6,593 nucleotides of DNA from Kiritimatiellia bacterium. GTDB lineage: Bacteria > Verrucomicrobiota > Kiritimatiellia > SLAD01. Shown here piece after piece: positions 1 to 5,726 of the stretch. The notes beneath the pieces were generated by a model. That model did no database searches. It had not been told where the DNA came from and saw only the letters and a program-made list of their open reading frames with translations. The DNA is taken from the NCBI GenBank assembly GCA_007125875.1, contig SLCI01000032.1, positions 1 through 6,593 on the forward strand, read 5' to 3'. Made by a program: the position numbers and the translations under genes. How positions within the stretch are numbered: the stretch's first letter is position 1; each line of letters opens with the position of its first letter.

Positions 1-917
1 TCTACGGTGGCCGTATTCTCCGTTATATTCTCGGCTAGGGCAGGCGTTAGGCTGGGAGGCAATAGTAGTTCTTGCGTGTCGTCAAACTCACGCACTCGAC
101 CTTGTGTTACGACATCATCGACACGGAACTGCCCGCCGCCTCCGCTCTCGCGAGATTTATCATCCCAACCCGCAACACGCACCACCGCTTGGGTCGCCCA
201 ATCCGCTGCAACAGGAGCCGATATAGCGATTGTCTCATCGGCGGGCAGCTGGCCGGACGAGACAAACACATCATCCACATAGAGCGCATAAGCGGCAGGG
301 CCCGCTGACGTCGATCGAGCAAGCAACGTGATATTCGTTATTTGGAGTTCGTGTTCATCAATGGCTTCAAGAGAGTAAAGGAAGTGCTTTGCTGAAGAGG
401 AAGACTCAGCACCCCAGCCACTGTTTCCTTGTGCGTACGGCACACCTGAGCCCGTCCATGTAGTCTCCTGCGCTGATCCGTAAGATAGGGTGCCGGAAGA
501 TACTGTAAATTCCGACGCCACAACCAGCGGATGCGTGACCTGTGCGGAGTTCGTATTCCCGGTAAACTCATATACAGCCAAGACAAAATCCGAACTGGCC
601 TCGAACGGTGCACTGCGTACACGAAAGAATTGTGACCCGAGTGATGAAAGCGCTGCGATCGATGCCGTATGACGAATTTCCTCATCTGTTCCCGGAACGG
701 CTGTAAACTCTTCGAGCGGGATCCATTCACCTACCGTCAGCGAATGACGATATTCAATCGTATACAGACGATTAGTCACAGAATCGAAAGATAATTCAGC
801 TGCCTCAGATGAGACCAATTCGTGGCGGAGTGTGAATAGTTCGGGATCAGCGAAGGTAATGGACACACTTATTTTAAATGTGATCAGAAAAATCGATATT
901 AGTCGGGCAATAAACAT
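1..917 (-). CDS. Secreted multi-domain protein of PVC-bacterial type, 3' end outside the window
   Basis: An uninterrupted frame of 305 codons starts at ATG 917 and runs off the left edge without a stop. An in-frame TAA at 947–945 with no ATG, GTG or TTG between fixes this start, although no clear Shine-Dalgarno sequence precedes it. Residues 1–23 form a signal peptide (MFIARL..., hydrophobic core, cleavage near TFA|DP), so export is likely. Residues 44–101 hold the 'YTIEYRHSL..GEW' to 'FFRVR' module that recurs in surface and secreted proteins of Verrucomicrobiota and relatives. Residues 110–275 are rich in Ser, Thr, Val and Gly and look like a beta-sandwich, with 'SGPAAYALYVDDVFVSSG'-style strands and a GGGG turn at 259–262. 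From about 288 a further beta module seems to begin (PSLTPALAENITENTA). No catalytic motif is visible, so the function is unknown; adhesion, carbohydrate binding or a C-terminal enzyme domain beyond the edge are all possible. Confidence 0.85.
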   Translation of the reverse strand, partial: MFIARLISIFLITFKISVSITFADPELFTLRHELVSSEAAELSFDSVTNRLYTIEYRHSLTVGEWIPLEEFTAVPGTDEEIRHTASIAALSSLGSQFFRVRSAPFEASSDFVLAVYEFTGNTNSAQVTHPLVVASEFTVSSGTLSYGSAQETTWTGSGVPYAQGNSGWGAESSSSAKHFLYSLEAIDEHELQITNITLLARSTSAGPAAYALYVDDVFVSSGQLPADETIAISAPVAADWATQAVVRVAGWDDKSRESGGGGQFRVDDVVTQGRVREFDDTQELLLPPSLTPALAENITENTATV

Positions 918-1000
918 GAATTGTGCGAGAAGATAAATACGAGCTTAGGTCTCAACGCGTAAGCATCTAATATAGAGCGAAAAGATCAAGAAATTACGCC

Positions 1001-1027
1001 CATCAAACAAGACGCCACGTTTTGATG
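1001..1027 (-). other. Small hairpin between the acetyltransferase and the secreted-protein gene
   Basis: CATCAAA and TTTGATG form a perfect 7-bp inverted repeat (1021–1027 and 1001–1007) separated by 13 nt. Inside it ACG and CGT can pair around a TGG loop. It lies 15 nt beyond the acetyltransferase stop codon. No run of U follows, so it is at best a weak terminator. The rest of the 125-nt spacer (918–1042) holds an AT-rich TATATT (974–969 on the minus strand) that could be a -10 box, but I found no matching -35 at normal spacing. Confidence 0.25.
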
Positions 1028-1042
1028 CGAAGGTTAGCTGTT

Positions 1043-1561
1043 TCACCGCACAGTAGAATCGGCCTGCCTTGCGACTTTCTTGCTCATGATGTAATCATCC
1101 ATCACGAAGCCTTCACCGATTGATTTGACTGTCTCATCAACAACTTGGAAGCCATGTTTTTTGTAAAAGCGGACTGCTGTGGCATTGTTTCTGTTCACTG
1201 TCAGCCATAATTTATCTTTGCAGAGTTCGCGACAGCGGGCCTCCACAAATGACAGCATAAACGATCCAAGTCCTTCACCTTGCTTTTGAGGGAGAACGTA
1301 TATTTTACTAAGTTGCAGAGAGCCACTCTCATGACTTAGAGCAAAATACCCCATAGGACCCTTTTCGCTATCCAACAAGTAATATTCGACGCCCTCTCCT
1401 ATTTGTTCGGCGATTGCCGCTGAACTTTGGATGGCGTTCAGCATGTACTCTACCTGAGCCTCGCCAATTATTGGCGTAAAATGATGGGTCCAAATGATGC
1501 GCGCGAGCTGGGCGACAGCGGCTACCTCACACTCCGATTTAACAGGGCGAATCGTCGGCAT
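1043..1561 (-). CDS. GNAT-family N-acetyltransferase
   Basis: This 172-residue protein has the usual length of a single-domain GNAT enzyme, which moves an acetyl group from acetyl-CoA to an amine. Motif A is clear at 85–105: a beta strand 'LSKIYVLP', then Q92-x-x-G95-x-G97, the pyrophosphate-binding loop for CoA, then a helix. The motif B region is 'NRNNATAVRFYKKHGF' (123–138), with the Asn and Tyr typical of the family. The end 'GFVMDDYIMSKK' is also common in these proteins. No signal peptide is present, so it acts in the cytoplasm. The acceptor cannot be predicted. It begins 40 nt after the toroid protein's stop and may share its transcript, but the sequence before its ATG (GTAACGAAAAGTC) lacks a good Shine-Dalgarno, unlike the genes upstream. 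A short inverted repeat (AAGCT/AGCTT, 1582–1598) lies in the gap. It is probably not part of the transport machine. Confidence 0.9.
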   Translation of the reverse strand: MPTIRPVKSECEVAAVAQLARIIWTHHFTPIIGEAQVEYMLNAIQSSAAIAEQIGEGVEYYLLDSEKGPMGYFALSHESGSLQLSKIYVLPQKQGEGLGSFMLSFVEARCRELCKDKLWLTVNRNNATAVRFYKKHGFQVVDETVKSIGEGFVMDDYIMSKKVARQADSTVR

Positions 1562-1601
1562 GACTTTTCGTTACAGGAGACAAGCTGGCCGGTAGCTTAA
1601 A

Positions 1602-3095
1602 TCAGATGATCTGAATGATGACGTCTTCGACATCATCTTCATCAGGTTCTTGCTCCTCGACCACAGCAAATGTAGGCAGAATACGATAGTAGACCTGAAG
1701 CGTGAGCGCAGACATCGCGGTGCTAAATGCGGGACCAAAGAAATGCTCAAAGCCGAACGGGATATTTGCCCCGCTGCGAGCCGGAGATGTCCAGCTTCCA
1801 TCACGATTTTGGTTATTGATGAAGACGGGAGCGAATTGATTATTCCAAGAATCCCACGTGCCGCCGCCTTGCTGGAACTTGACCTGCGTCACATAATACC
1901 AGCGGCTCATAAACCATGAATTGGGACGGTCCCAGTCGATCCGGGCATCACGCAATACTTGCATGCCCGTGCGGGCTTCGGAGGAAGCCCCCAGACCATA
2001 CAATTGCAGTGTCAGCACGGCGGCTGCCGTCACACCGTGATCCGGCCGACGCGCGCTTTGTACTCGCTCCTGAATGTAGAAAAATTCGCCGTCTTCAGCC
2101 TGACGAGCGAGCAAGCGCTGCAGACCTCGCTCGACCCCTTCATCAAGATCCTCGTTGCGCGCACCAGCAAGTTGAGCAGCCTTCAGTGCCTGCATCTGCC
2201 AGACTGAAACAGACGTGTTGACCACATCGGTATCCTCGTAGCTGTAAAACCACAGACCACGGGGATTTTGTCCTTCCAAAATCGAATTTACGCCTTTTTC
2301 CATCGCTGGCCGCAAGGTGGGTAAACGCGTCAACGCATAGGCTTCGGCAATCGCGTAGGTTGCGATTGCATTGCCATACGTCCCAGTTTTGTAAGGCACA
2401 TTGCCATCATCGGTATCAATGAAGTGTCCCTCGTCGGATTGATTATCAACCAGAAAACGAATGGCCCGACGAACGGTGTGGCCATAGCGTTCTGAGGCTA
2501 GTGTCTCTCCGTGAGCAAGAAAGGCGAGCAATGAGAGTCCGGTGACGCCAACACGCATGCGCTGGCCACCTTCGCCGCCGATTTCTGCACTCCATGAACC
2601 ATCTTCATTTTGATTTTCGCGCAACCACTCAAGCGCACGTATAACGGCCTGCTCGGTCAACTCACCCCAGCGCCCCCCATATCGGCGCAATAATTCTGCA
2701 CGTCCATCGGCATTGCGGCCCGCGAAAAGCCCCTGCATCGTCAACGGACTATCGACCGCTTGCACGTCCAGAGCCGTAAAGTCCATATCGGGAGTATCCT
2801 GAGCAAAATCTTCCATGTCGGGAGGGACGTCCATGTCGACGTCCATGTCCGGCATTTCAAAGTCCAGGTCGAAATCAAGTGGCTCGAGCTCGGGCTCGAT
2901 ATCGTCTAGCAGATCATCGAGATCGACAACATCCATTTCCATCAGCGTGACTTCAACCTCTTCGGTTCCTTCGCGCACGTCGAATACGATATAGTGAATA
3001 GCCAGATAAATGATCAAGATGTGCAACAAGATAGACCCCGTAGGCCCAATCAAGTGTTCCAGCACCTTTTTCTTTAGAAATTCTTTTCGAGACAC
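1602..3095 (-). CDS. Membrane-anchored prenyltransferase/squalene-cyclase-like repeat protein with a TonB-like N-terminal anchor
   Basis: The protein has 497 residues in four parts. Residues 1–15 are basic and cytoplasmic. One membrane helix spans about 16–38 and contains S21-I-L-L-H25, the S-x3-H spacing of the TonB and TolA anchors. Residues 41–115 are a linker dominated by Asp, Glu and Met, including DMDVDMDV. Residues about 139–470 are an alpha-toroid of the prenyltransferase/squalene-oxidase type, with QW-like motifs ending 'NQNEDGSW' (161–168), 'NQSDEGHF' (218–225), 'GQNPRGLW' (275–282), 'RQAEDGEF' (331–338) and 'NNQNRDGSW' (427–435). A short acidic tail follows (479–491). One N-terminal helix with a basic start puts the toroid in the periplasm. 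It starts at a GTG with a good Shine-Dalgarno, 9 nt after the second ExbD gene. Family knowledge gives the fold but not an enzyme activity, since many bacterial members are uncharacterised. I infer a role as the force-transducing or cargo-binding partner of the ExbB/ExbD proteins. Confidence 0.88.
   Translation of the reverse strand: MSRKEFLKKKVLEHLIGPTGSILLHILIIYLAIHYIVFDVREGTEEVEVTLMEMDVVDLDDLLDDIEPELEPLDFDLDFEMPDMDVDMDVPPDMEDFAQDTPDMDFTALDVQAVDSPLTMQGLFAGRNADGRAELLRRYGGRWGELTEQAVIRALEWLRENQNEDGSWSAEIGGEGGQRMRVGVTGLSLLAFLAHGETLASERYGHTVRRAIRFLVDNQSDEGHFIDTDDGNVPYKTGTYGNAIATYAIAEAYALTRLPTLRPAMEKGVNSILEGQNPRGLWFYSYEDTDVVNTSVSVWQMQALKAAQLAGARNEDLDEGVERGLQRLLARQAEDGEFFYIQERVQSARRPDHGVTAAAVLTLQLYGLGASSEARTGMQVLRDARIDWDRPNSWFMSRWYYVTQVKFQQGGGTWDSWNNQFAPVFINNQNRDGSWTSPARSGANIPFGFEHFFGPAFSTAMSALTLQVYYRILPTFAVVEEQEPDEDDVEDVIIQII
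2826..2849. repeat. Perfect 12-bp tandem duplication in the acidic linker
   Basis: The 12-mer GACGTCCATGTC (plus strand) occurs twice in a row, at 2826–2837 and 2838–2849. On the coding strand it specifies the duplicated residues DMDV-DMDV (83–90) of the toroid protein's linker. The repeat is in frame, so copy-number change would lengthen or shorten the linker by four residues without breaking the gene. Confidence 0.9.
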
Positions 3096-3101
3096 AATCG
3101 A

Positions 3102-3106
3102 CTCCT
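3102..3106 (-). promoter_or_regulatory. Ribosome binding site that fixes the GTG start of the toroid protein
   Basis: AGGAG lies 6 nt before the GTG at 3095 and overlaps the TAG stop codon of the second ExbD gene (TAGGAG). This supports the GTG as the true start and suggests translational coupling between the two genes. Confidence 0.75.
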
Positions 3107-3521
3107 AGTTCATACTGACCACGGACAAATTGCGCAGTCCAACTTTTGCGCATAAGTCCAAGATCTCGATGAGGTTTTCATGGCGTGAATGCGCTGTAGC
3201 CATAATTAATACGGTTTGATCGCGATCCAATGCCGCAAGCCGTCCCAGCGTTCGCTCAATCTCAGGCAAACGCATTTGGCGATCGTTCACGGTGAAACCG
3301 TCCGCATAAATCACCACTCGCAGAACATTCGGGGTCTCCATCTGCTCGCGCTGCTCGGCATCGGGAGCAGGACGGTATACATCGAGGTGCGCAATATCAT
3401 CCAAGACTTCAAATGTCAGAATGAAATAGATCAACAATTGGAAGACGATGTCGATCATGGGCGTCATCGACAGTTCCGCATCGATCAACGACACCCGTTT
3501 GCGCTTGCGCTTATGTGCCAT
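3105..3521 (-). CDS. ExbD/TolR-family biopolymer transport protein, second copy
   Basis: This 138-residue protein matches the normal ExbD/TolR length. It has a very basic cytoplasmic start (HKRKRKR), then one membrane helix at about 19–40 opening with the family motif 'MTPMIDIVFQ'. D24 corresponds to the conserved membrane Asp that carries protons in ExbD and TolR. The periplasmic part (about 41–138) has the expected fold pattern: a strand 'NVLRVVIYADG', a helix, a strand 'QTVLIMA', and 'NLIEILDLCAKVGLRNLSVV' near the end. ExbD acts with the ExbB/TolQ pentamer to turn proton flow into movement of a TonB-like partner. Shine-Dalgarno GGAG (3532–3529) lies 7 nt before the ATG, and the gene begins 18 nt after the first ExbD gene. 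It differs clearly from the first copy outside the membrane motif, and its central 'RLP' stretch lacks the 'VVIRGD' segment seen there, so the two are not recent duplicates. Confidence 0.93.
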   Translation of the reverse strand: MAHKRKRKRVSLIDAELSMTPMIDIVFQLLIYFILTFEVLDDIAHLDVYRPAPDAEQREQMETPNVLRVVIYADGFTVNDRQMRLPEIERTLGRLAALDRDQTVLIMATAHSRHENLIEILDLCAKVGLRNLSVVSMN

Positions 3522-3539
3522 CAGAAGGCTCCCTCAAAA

Positions 3540-3965
3540 CTAGTTCAATTGCTTAATTGCGGCAAAAGAAATTCGGTACAGGCCGGCTTGGGTACAGAGA
3601 TCCATTGCATTTTTAATGTGCTGATGATTAGCGTCCAGGTCACCCCGAATCACAACCGGCAATGATTGCCCATGAATGCCCACCGTATTTCGCATAATGG
3701 AGAAGAGTTGCTGTCCAGATAGCGGCACACGTCCAATCGAAAACTCGCCGCGATCACTCACATCGATGGTGACCGTGCGCGGATCTCGCTGTTCGACTAG
3801 TGGACCATGAGGCGACATCGCCATGCGAATACGCTCATCCATGGCATCTCGTTCCATTTCAACAGTGAGCACGAAAAAGATGATCATCTGAAAGACGATA
3901 TCGATCATCGGCGTCATGTTGATGCCGCCCGCGTCCGACACTCTATTCTTACGTGCTTTCGGCAT
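3540..3965 (-). CDS. ExbD/TolR-family biopolymer transport protein, first copy
   Basis: This 141-residue protein has a short basic cytoplasmic start (MPKARKNR), a membrane helix at about 17–38 with 'INMTPMIDIVFQ', and D22 as the conserved proton-carrying Asp. The periplasmic domain (about 40–141) ends with the classic ExbD block: 'LPVVIRGDLDANHQHIKNA' followed by 'MDLCTQAGLYRISFAA'. Family knowledge makes it a partner of the TolQ/ExbB protein encoded 54 nt upstream, in an inner-membrane proton-driven motor. An AAAGGA Shine-Dalgarno (3979–3974) lies about 8 nt before the ATG. Of the two copies in this operon it is the one closer to textbook ExbD. Confidence 0.94.
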   Translation of the reverse strand: MPKARKNRVSDAGGINMTPMIDIVFQMIIFFVLTVEMERDAMDERIRMAMSPHGPLVEQRDPRTVTIDVSDRGEFSIGRVPLSGQQLFSIMRNTVGIHGQSLPVVIRGDLDANHQHIKNAMDLCTQAGLYRISFAAIKQLN

Positions 3966-4019
3966 GTTTTCGATCCTTTAAGATCAAGCCTACTGGTTGT
4001 TTAATCACTTTTTGAATAA

Positions 4020-4808
4020 TTAATCGTCCACAACCTCAACGTTACGGAAGACCTTAATCAAGTCCATGGTCGTGCCTTCCATGTTGAGGATGATGGTGGT
4101 GGCCTTATTTCGGAAATAATAGAAGAAGGCCACTGCGGGGACCGCGATAGCCAAACCAGCCGCTGTCGTGAACAGCGCCTGCGAGATGTTTAAGGCCAGC
4201 ATGGCTTGCTGTGCACCACCGGCCTCGGTGGCCAGGGTGGCAAAGGCGAAGATCATACCTTGCACGGTTCCAAGCAGTCCTAACATCGGCGCCAGATTGC
4301 CGACGACGTTGAGGTAATTAACGCGCTGCATCAGTTTCTCGCCTTCAAGATCAGCCGCAACGGCAACCGCATCCTGAATGGCTTCAAAACCTTCCTCTAC
4401 GTTCGTGAAGCCAGCGGACAGAATATTGGACAGCGGCACGGGGGTATCCTCACAGTGCTTCAACGCCTTCATGACATCGCCCTGCTCCATCGAGGTGCGC
4501 ACCTCAGAGACCAACTCTTCAGGTGCAATTTTAGAGGCACGAATGGTGATAAAGGAGTCCACAATCAGCGCGATGCCCGCTATGGAGGCCGCAAAAATCG
4601 ATAACCACAAGATAATACCGAGGAACCCTGCTCCCGTGACGATTTGTATGAAACCGGGCTGCGCTGCGCGCGCTGGCTCCCCATCGTCTTCCAAGGTCAT
4701 TCCAGGCGCGACTTGTTGTGCCTCTTCTTGAGCCATCACCGGCTCAACCGCGAAGCCCAAAGCCATCAACAACATGAACCCTACTATTCCCAACAAACGT
4801 ATGCGCAT
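4020..4808 (-). CDS. MotA/TolQ/ExbB-family proton channel protein
   Basis: This is a 262-residue protein. I chose ATG 4808 because AAGGAG sits 7 nt upstream; an in-frame TTG at 4829 would put that site inside the gene. Residues 1–26 look like a signal peptide (cleavage near VMA|QE), followed by a Gln/Glu/Pro-rich periplasmic segment (27–55) absent from E. coli TolQ and ExbB. Three membrane helices follow at about 60–84, 165–192 and 207–232. The channel motif 'NLAPMLGLLGTVQGMIFAF' (171–189) and 'ISQALFTTAAGLAIAVPA' (208–225) carry the conserved Thr residues (T181, T214/T215) that line the proton path in the family. The cytoplasmic loop at 90–164 has normal length. It should assemble as a pentamer around the two ExbD proteins encoded just downstream. 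It is not flagellar MotA, since ExbD-type rather than MotB-type partners follow. Confidence 0.94.
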   Translation of the reverse strand: MRIRLLGIVGFMLLMALGFAVEPVMAQEEAQQVAPGMTLEDDGEPARAAQPGFIQIVTGAGFLGIILWLSIFAASIAGIALIVDSFITIRASKIAPEELVSEVRTSMEQGDVMKALKHCEDTPVPLSNILSAGFTNVEEGFEAIQDAVAVAADLEGEKLMQRVNYLNVVGNLAPMLGLLGTVQGMIFAFATLATEAGGAQQAMLALNISQALFTTAAGLAIAVPAVAFFYYFRNKATTIILNMEGTTMDLIKVFRNVEVVDD

Positions 4809-4815
4809 AATCGAT

Positions 4816-4821
4816 CTCCTT
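4816..4821 (-). promoter_or_regulatory. Strong ribosome binding site for the TolQ/ExbB gene
   Basis: AAGGAG lies 7 nt before the ATG at 4808 and decides that start over the upstream TTG at 4829. Confidence 0.8.
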
Positions 4822-4864
4822 ACCAACAACCCCGTCTATTCACAGGCTCTGATTTCTCCATCCT

Positions 4865-4870
4865 ATTGTA
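4865..4870 (-). promoter_or_regulatory. Possible -10 box ahead of the TolQ/ExbB gene
   Basis: The 88-nt gap between the TPR gene and the TolQ gene is the longest inside the operon. It contains TACAAT on the minus strand, five of six matches to TATAAT, 57 nt before the start codon. No recognisable -35 lies 16–18 nt upstream, so an internal promoter is only possible. Confidence 0.2.
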
Positions 4871-4882
4871 TTTCAATCCCAA

Positions 4883-4899
4883 TGAAAACCCTGTTTTCA
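4883..4899 (-). other. Short hairpin overlapping the TPR gene's stop codon
   Basis: TGAAAAC and GTTTTCA form a perfect 7-bp stem with a 3-nt AGG loop, beginning at the TGA stop itself. The stem is AT-rich and no U-tract follows. It could modulate read-through or mRNA processing between the TPR genes and the motor genes, but it does not look like a full intrinsic terminator. Confidence 0.3.
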
Positions 4900-5700
4900 G
4901 CTTCCTAGTCGCTCGTGCGCTTGACGCGCAAATGGACTTTGACCGTACTCATTGATAACCTTGCGAAACATCTGGTTTGCCCGATCATCACGCATGGATT
5001 CAAGTGCGACGCCTGCCTTATATAACGCCTCCGCTTGGACATCACGCTGAGCGGAGAAAAGCACGACCGTGCGCAGATAGTCGAGCACAGCCGCCTCTGC
5101 AAGACCTCGCTGCATCTTGATGTCGCCCCGCATCACTTGCGCCCTAGCCGCATCGACACGTTCACCATCGGAGATCAGCTCATTCAGATTCCGCTCCAGA
5201 CGATCGAGCTCACCGGAACCGAGCATGGACCGATAAAAGGCCCAACGCACATTACTATCCTCGCGTCGGTTCGGCGCATTTTGAAATAAGCGCTGAAACG
5301 AAGACATGGCGGACGAGTATTGGCCCAAATTATTTTGTGCGCGCCCAATCAAGATCAACGCCTCATTATCCCAACCCAGGTTGCGGAACTGCGATATGAC
5401 GCCCTCAAGAATGGAAATCACTTGCTCATTGTTACCGGCCTGCAACTGTTGGCGTGCCTGATCAATCTCCCGGGGACGCGGAGCCCACGCCTCTGTGTAT
5501 TGTCCACGCGTAAATGTCAGATCACCTCGCGGCGTGGTTAGAATTATGTCGCCGTTGGCTCGGGCACGAATCGCTGAACCCTCCATGCGACGCCCATCGG
5601 TTAAAATGACATGAGCCGCTTCCACGGGCCACGCGAGCAAGAGTGGCAAGCACAACAAGAACACTGTTCTCGGTTTAATGAGCTTATAGGACTTTTTCAT
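4897..5700 (-). CDS. Secreted protein with N-terminal small beta domain and TPR-like repeats
   Basis: This 267-residue protein begins at an ATG with GAGGT 6 nt upstream, 26 nt after the preceding TPR gene. Residues 1–28 are a signal peptide: basic MKKSYKLIKPR, a Leu-rich core, then VEA|A. Residues 30–73 have alternating hydrophobics and turns ('VILTDGRRMEGSAIRARANG', 'DIILTTPRGDLTF'), which suggests a small SH3-like or beta-barrel domain, often seen at the start of PVC envelope proteins. Residues about 78–265 are helical and TPR-like: 'QARQQLQAGNNEQVISILEG', 'LGQYSSAMSSFQRLF', 'AALYKAG'-type pairs and a closing 'FRKVINEYGQSPFARQAHER', the familiar consensus of a last TPR. TPR domains bind proteins, and the signal peptide puts it in the periplasm. 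Its place directly before TolQ–ExbD–ExbD suggests it is a scaffold or adaptor for that machine, similar in position to YbgF/CpoB in Tol-Pal operons but not a clear homologue. Confidence 0.85.
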   Translation of the reverse strand: MKKSYKLIKPRTVFLLCLPLLLAWPVEAAHVILTDGRRMEGSAIRARANGDIILTTPRGDLTFTRGQYTEAWAPRPREIDQARQQLQAGNNEQVISILEGVISQFRNLGWDNEALILIGRAQNNLGQYSSAMSSFQRLFQNAPNRREDSNVRWAFYRSMLGSGELDRLERNLNELISDGERVDAARAQVMRGDIKMQRGLAEAAVLDYLRTVVLFSAQRDVQAEALYKAGVALESMRDDRANQMFRKVINEYGQSPFARQAHERLGS

Positions 5701-5726
5701 ACTGATACCTCGTTTCTAGTCGTACC

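Noticed and set aside
338..730. A 130-codon open frame on the minus strand
   Set aside because: It lies in another frame inside the longer secreted-protein gene, whose translation shows a signal peptide and known module; this one shows no domain pattern.
1001..1027. Hairpin as an intrinsic terminator after the acetyltransferase gene
   Set aside because: No U-rich tail follows and the stem is AT-rich, so I list it only as a hairpin.
2406..2417. DTDD at residues 227–230 of the toroid protein, resembling the DXDD acid motif of class II terpene cyclases
   Set aside because: It follows 'GHFI' at the end of a QW-like repeat and is followed by GN instead of the TA usual in squalene-hopene cyclases. 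It also lies in an early repeat, unlike the central position in cyclases. No other cyclase active-site feature is visible, so I do not claim cyclase activity.
4378..4731. A plus-strand open frame opposite the TolQ/ExbB gene
   Set aside because: It is antisense to a clearly conserved channel gene and has a low-complexity composition without motifs.
4020..4808. Flagellar motor MotA
   Set aside because: The partners downstream are ExbD-type proteins without an OmpA-like peptidoglycan-binding domain, and no flagellar genes are near.
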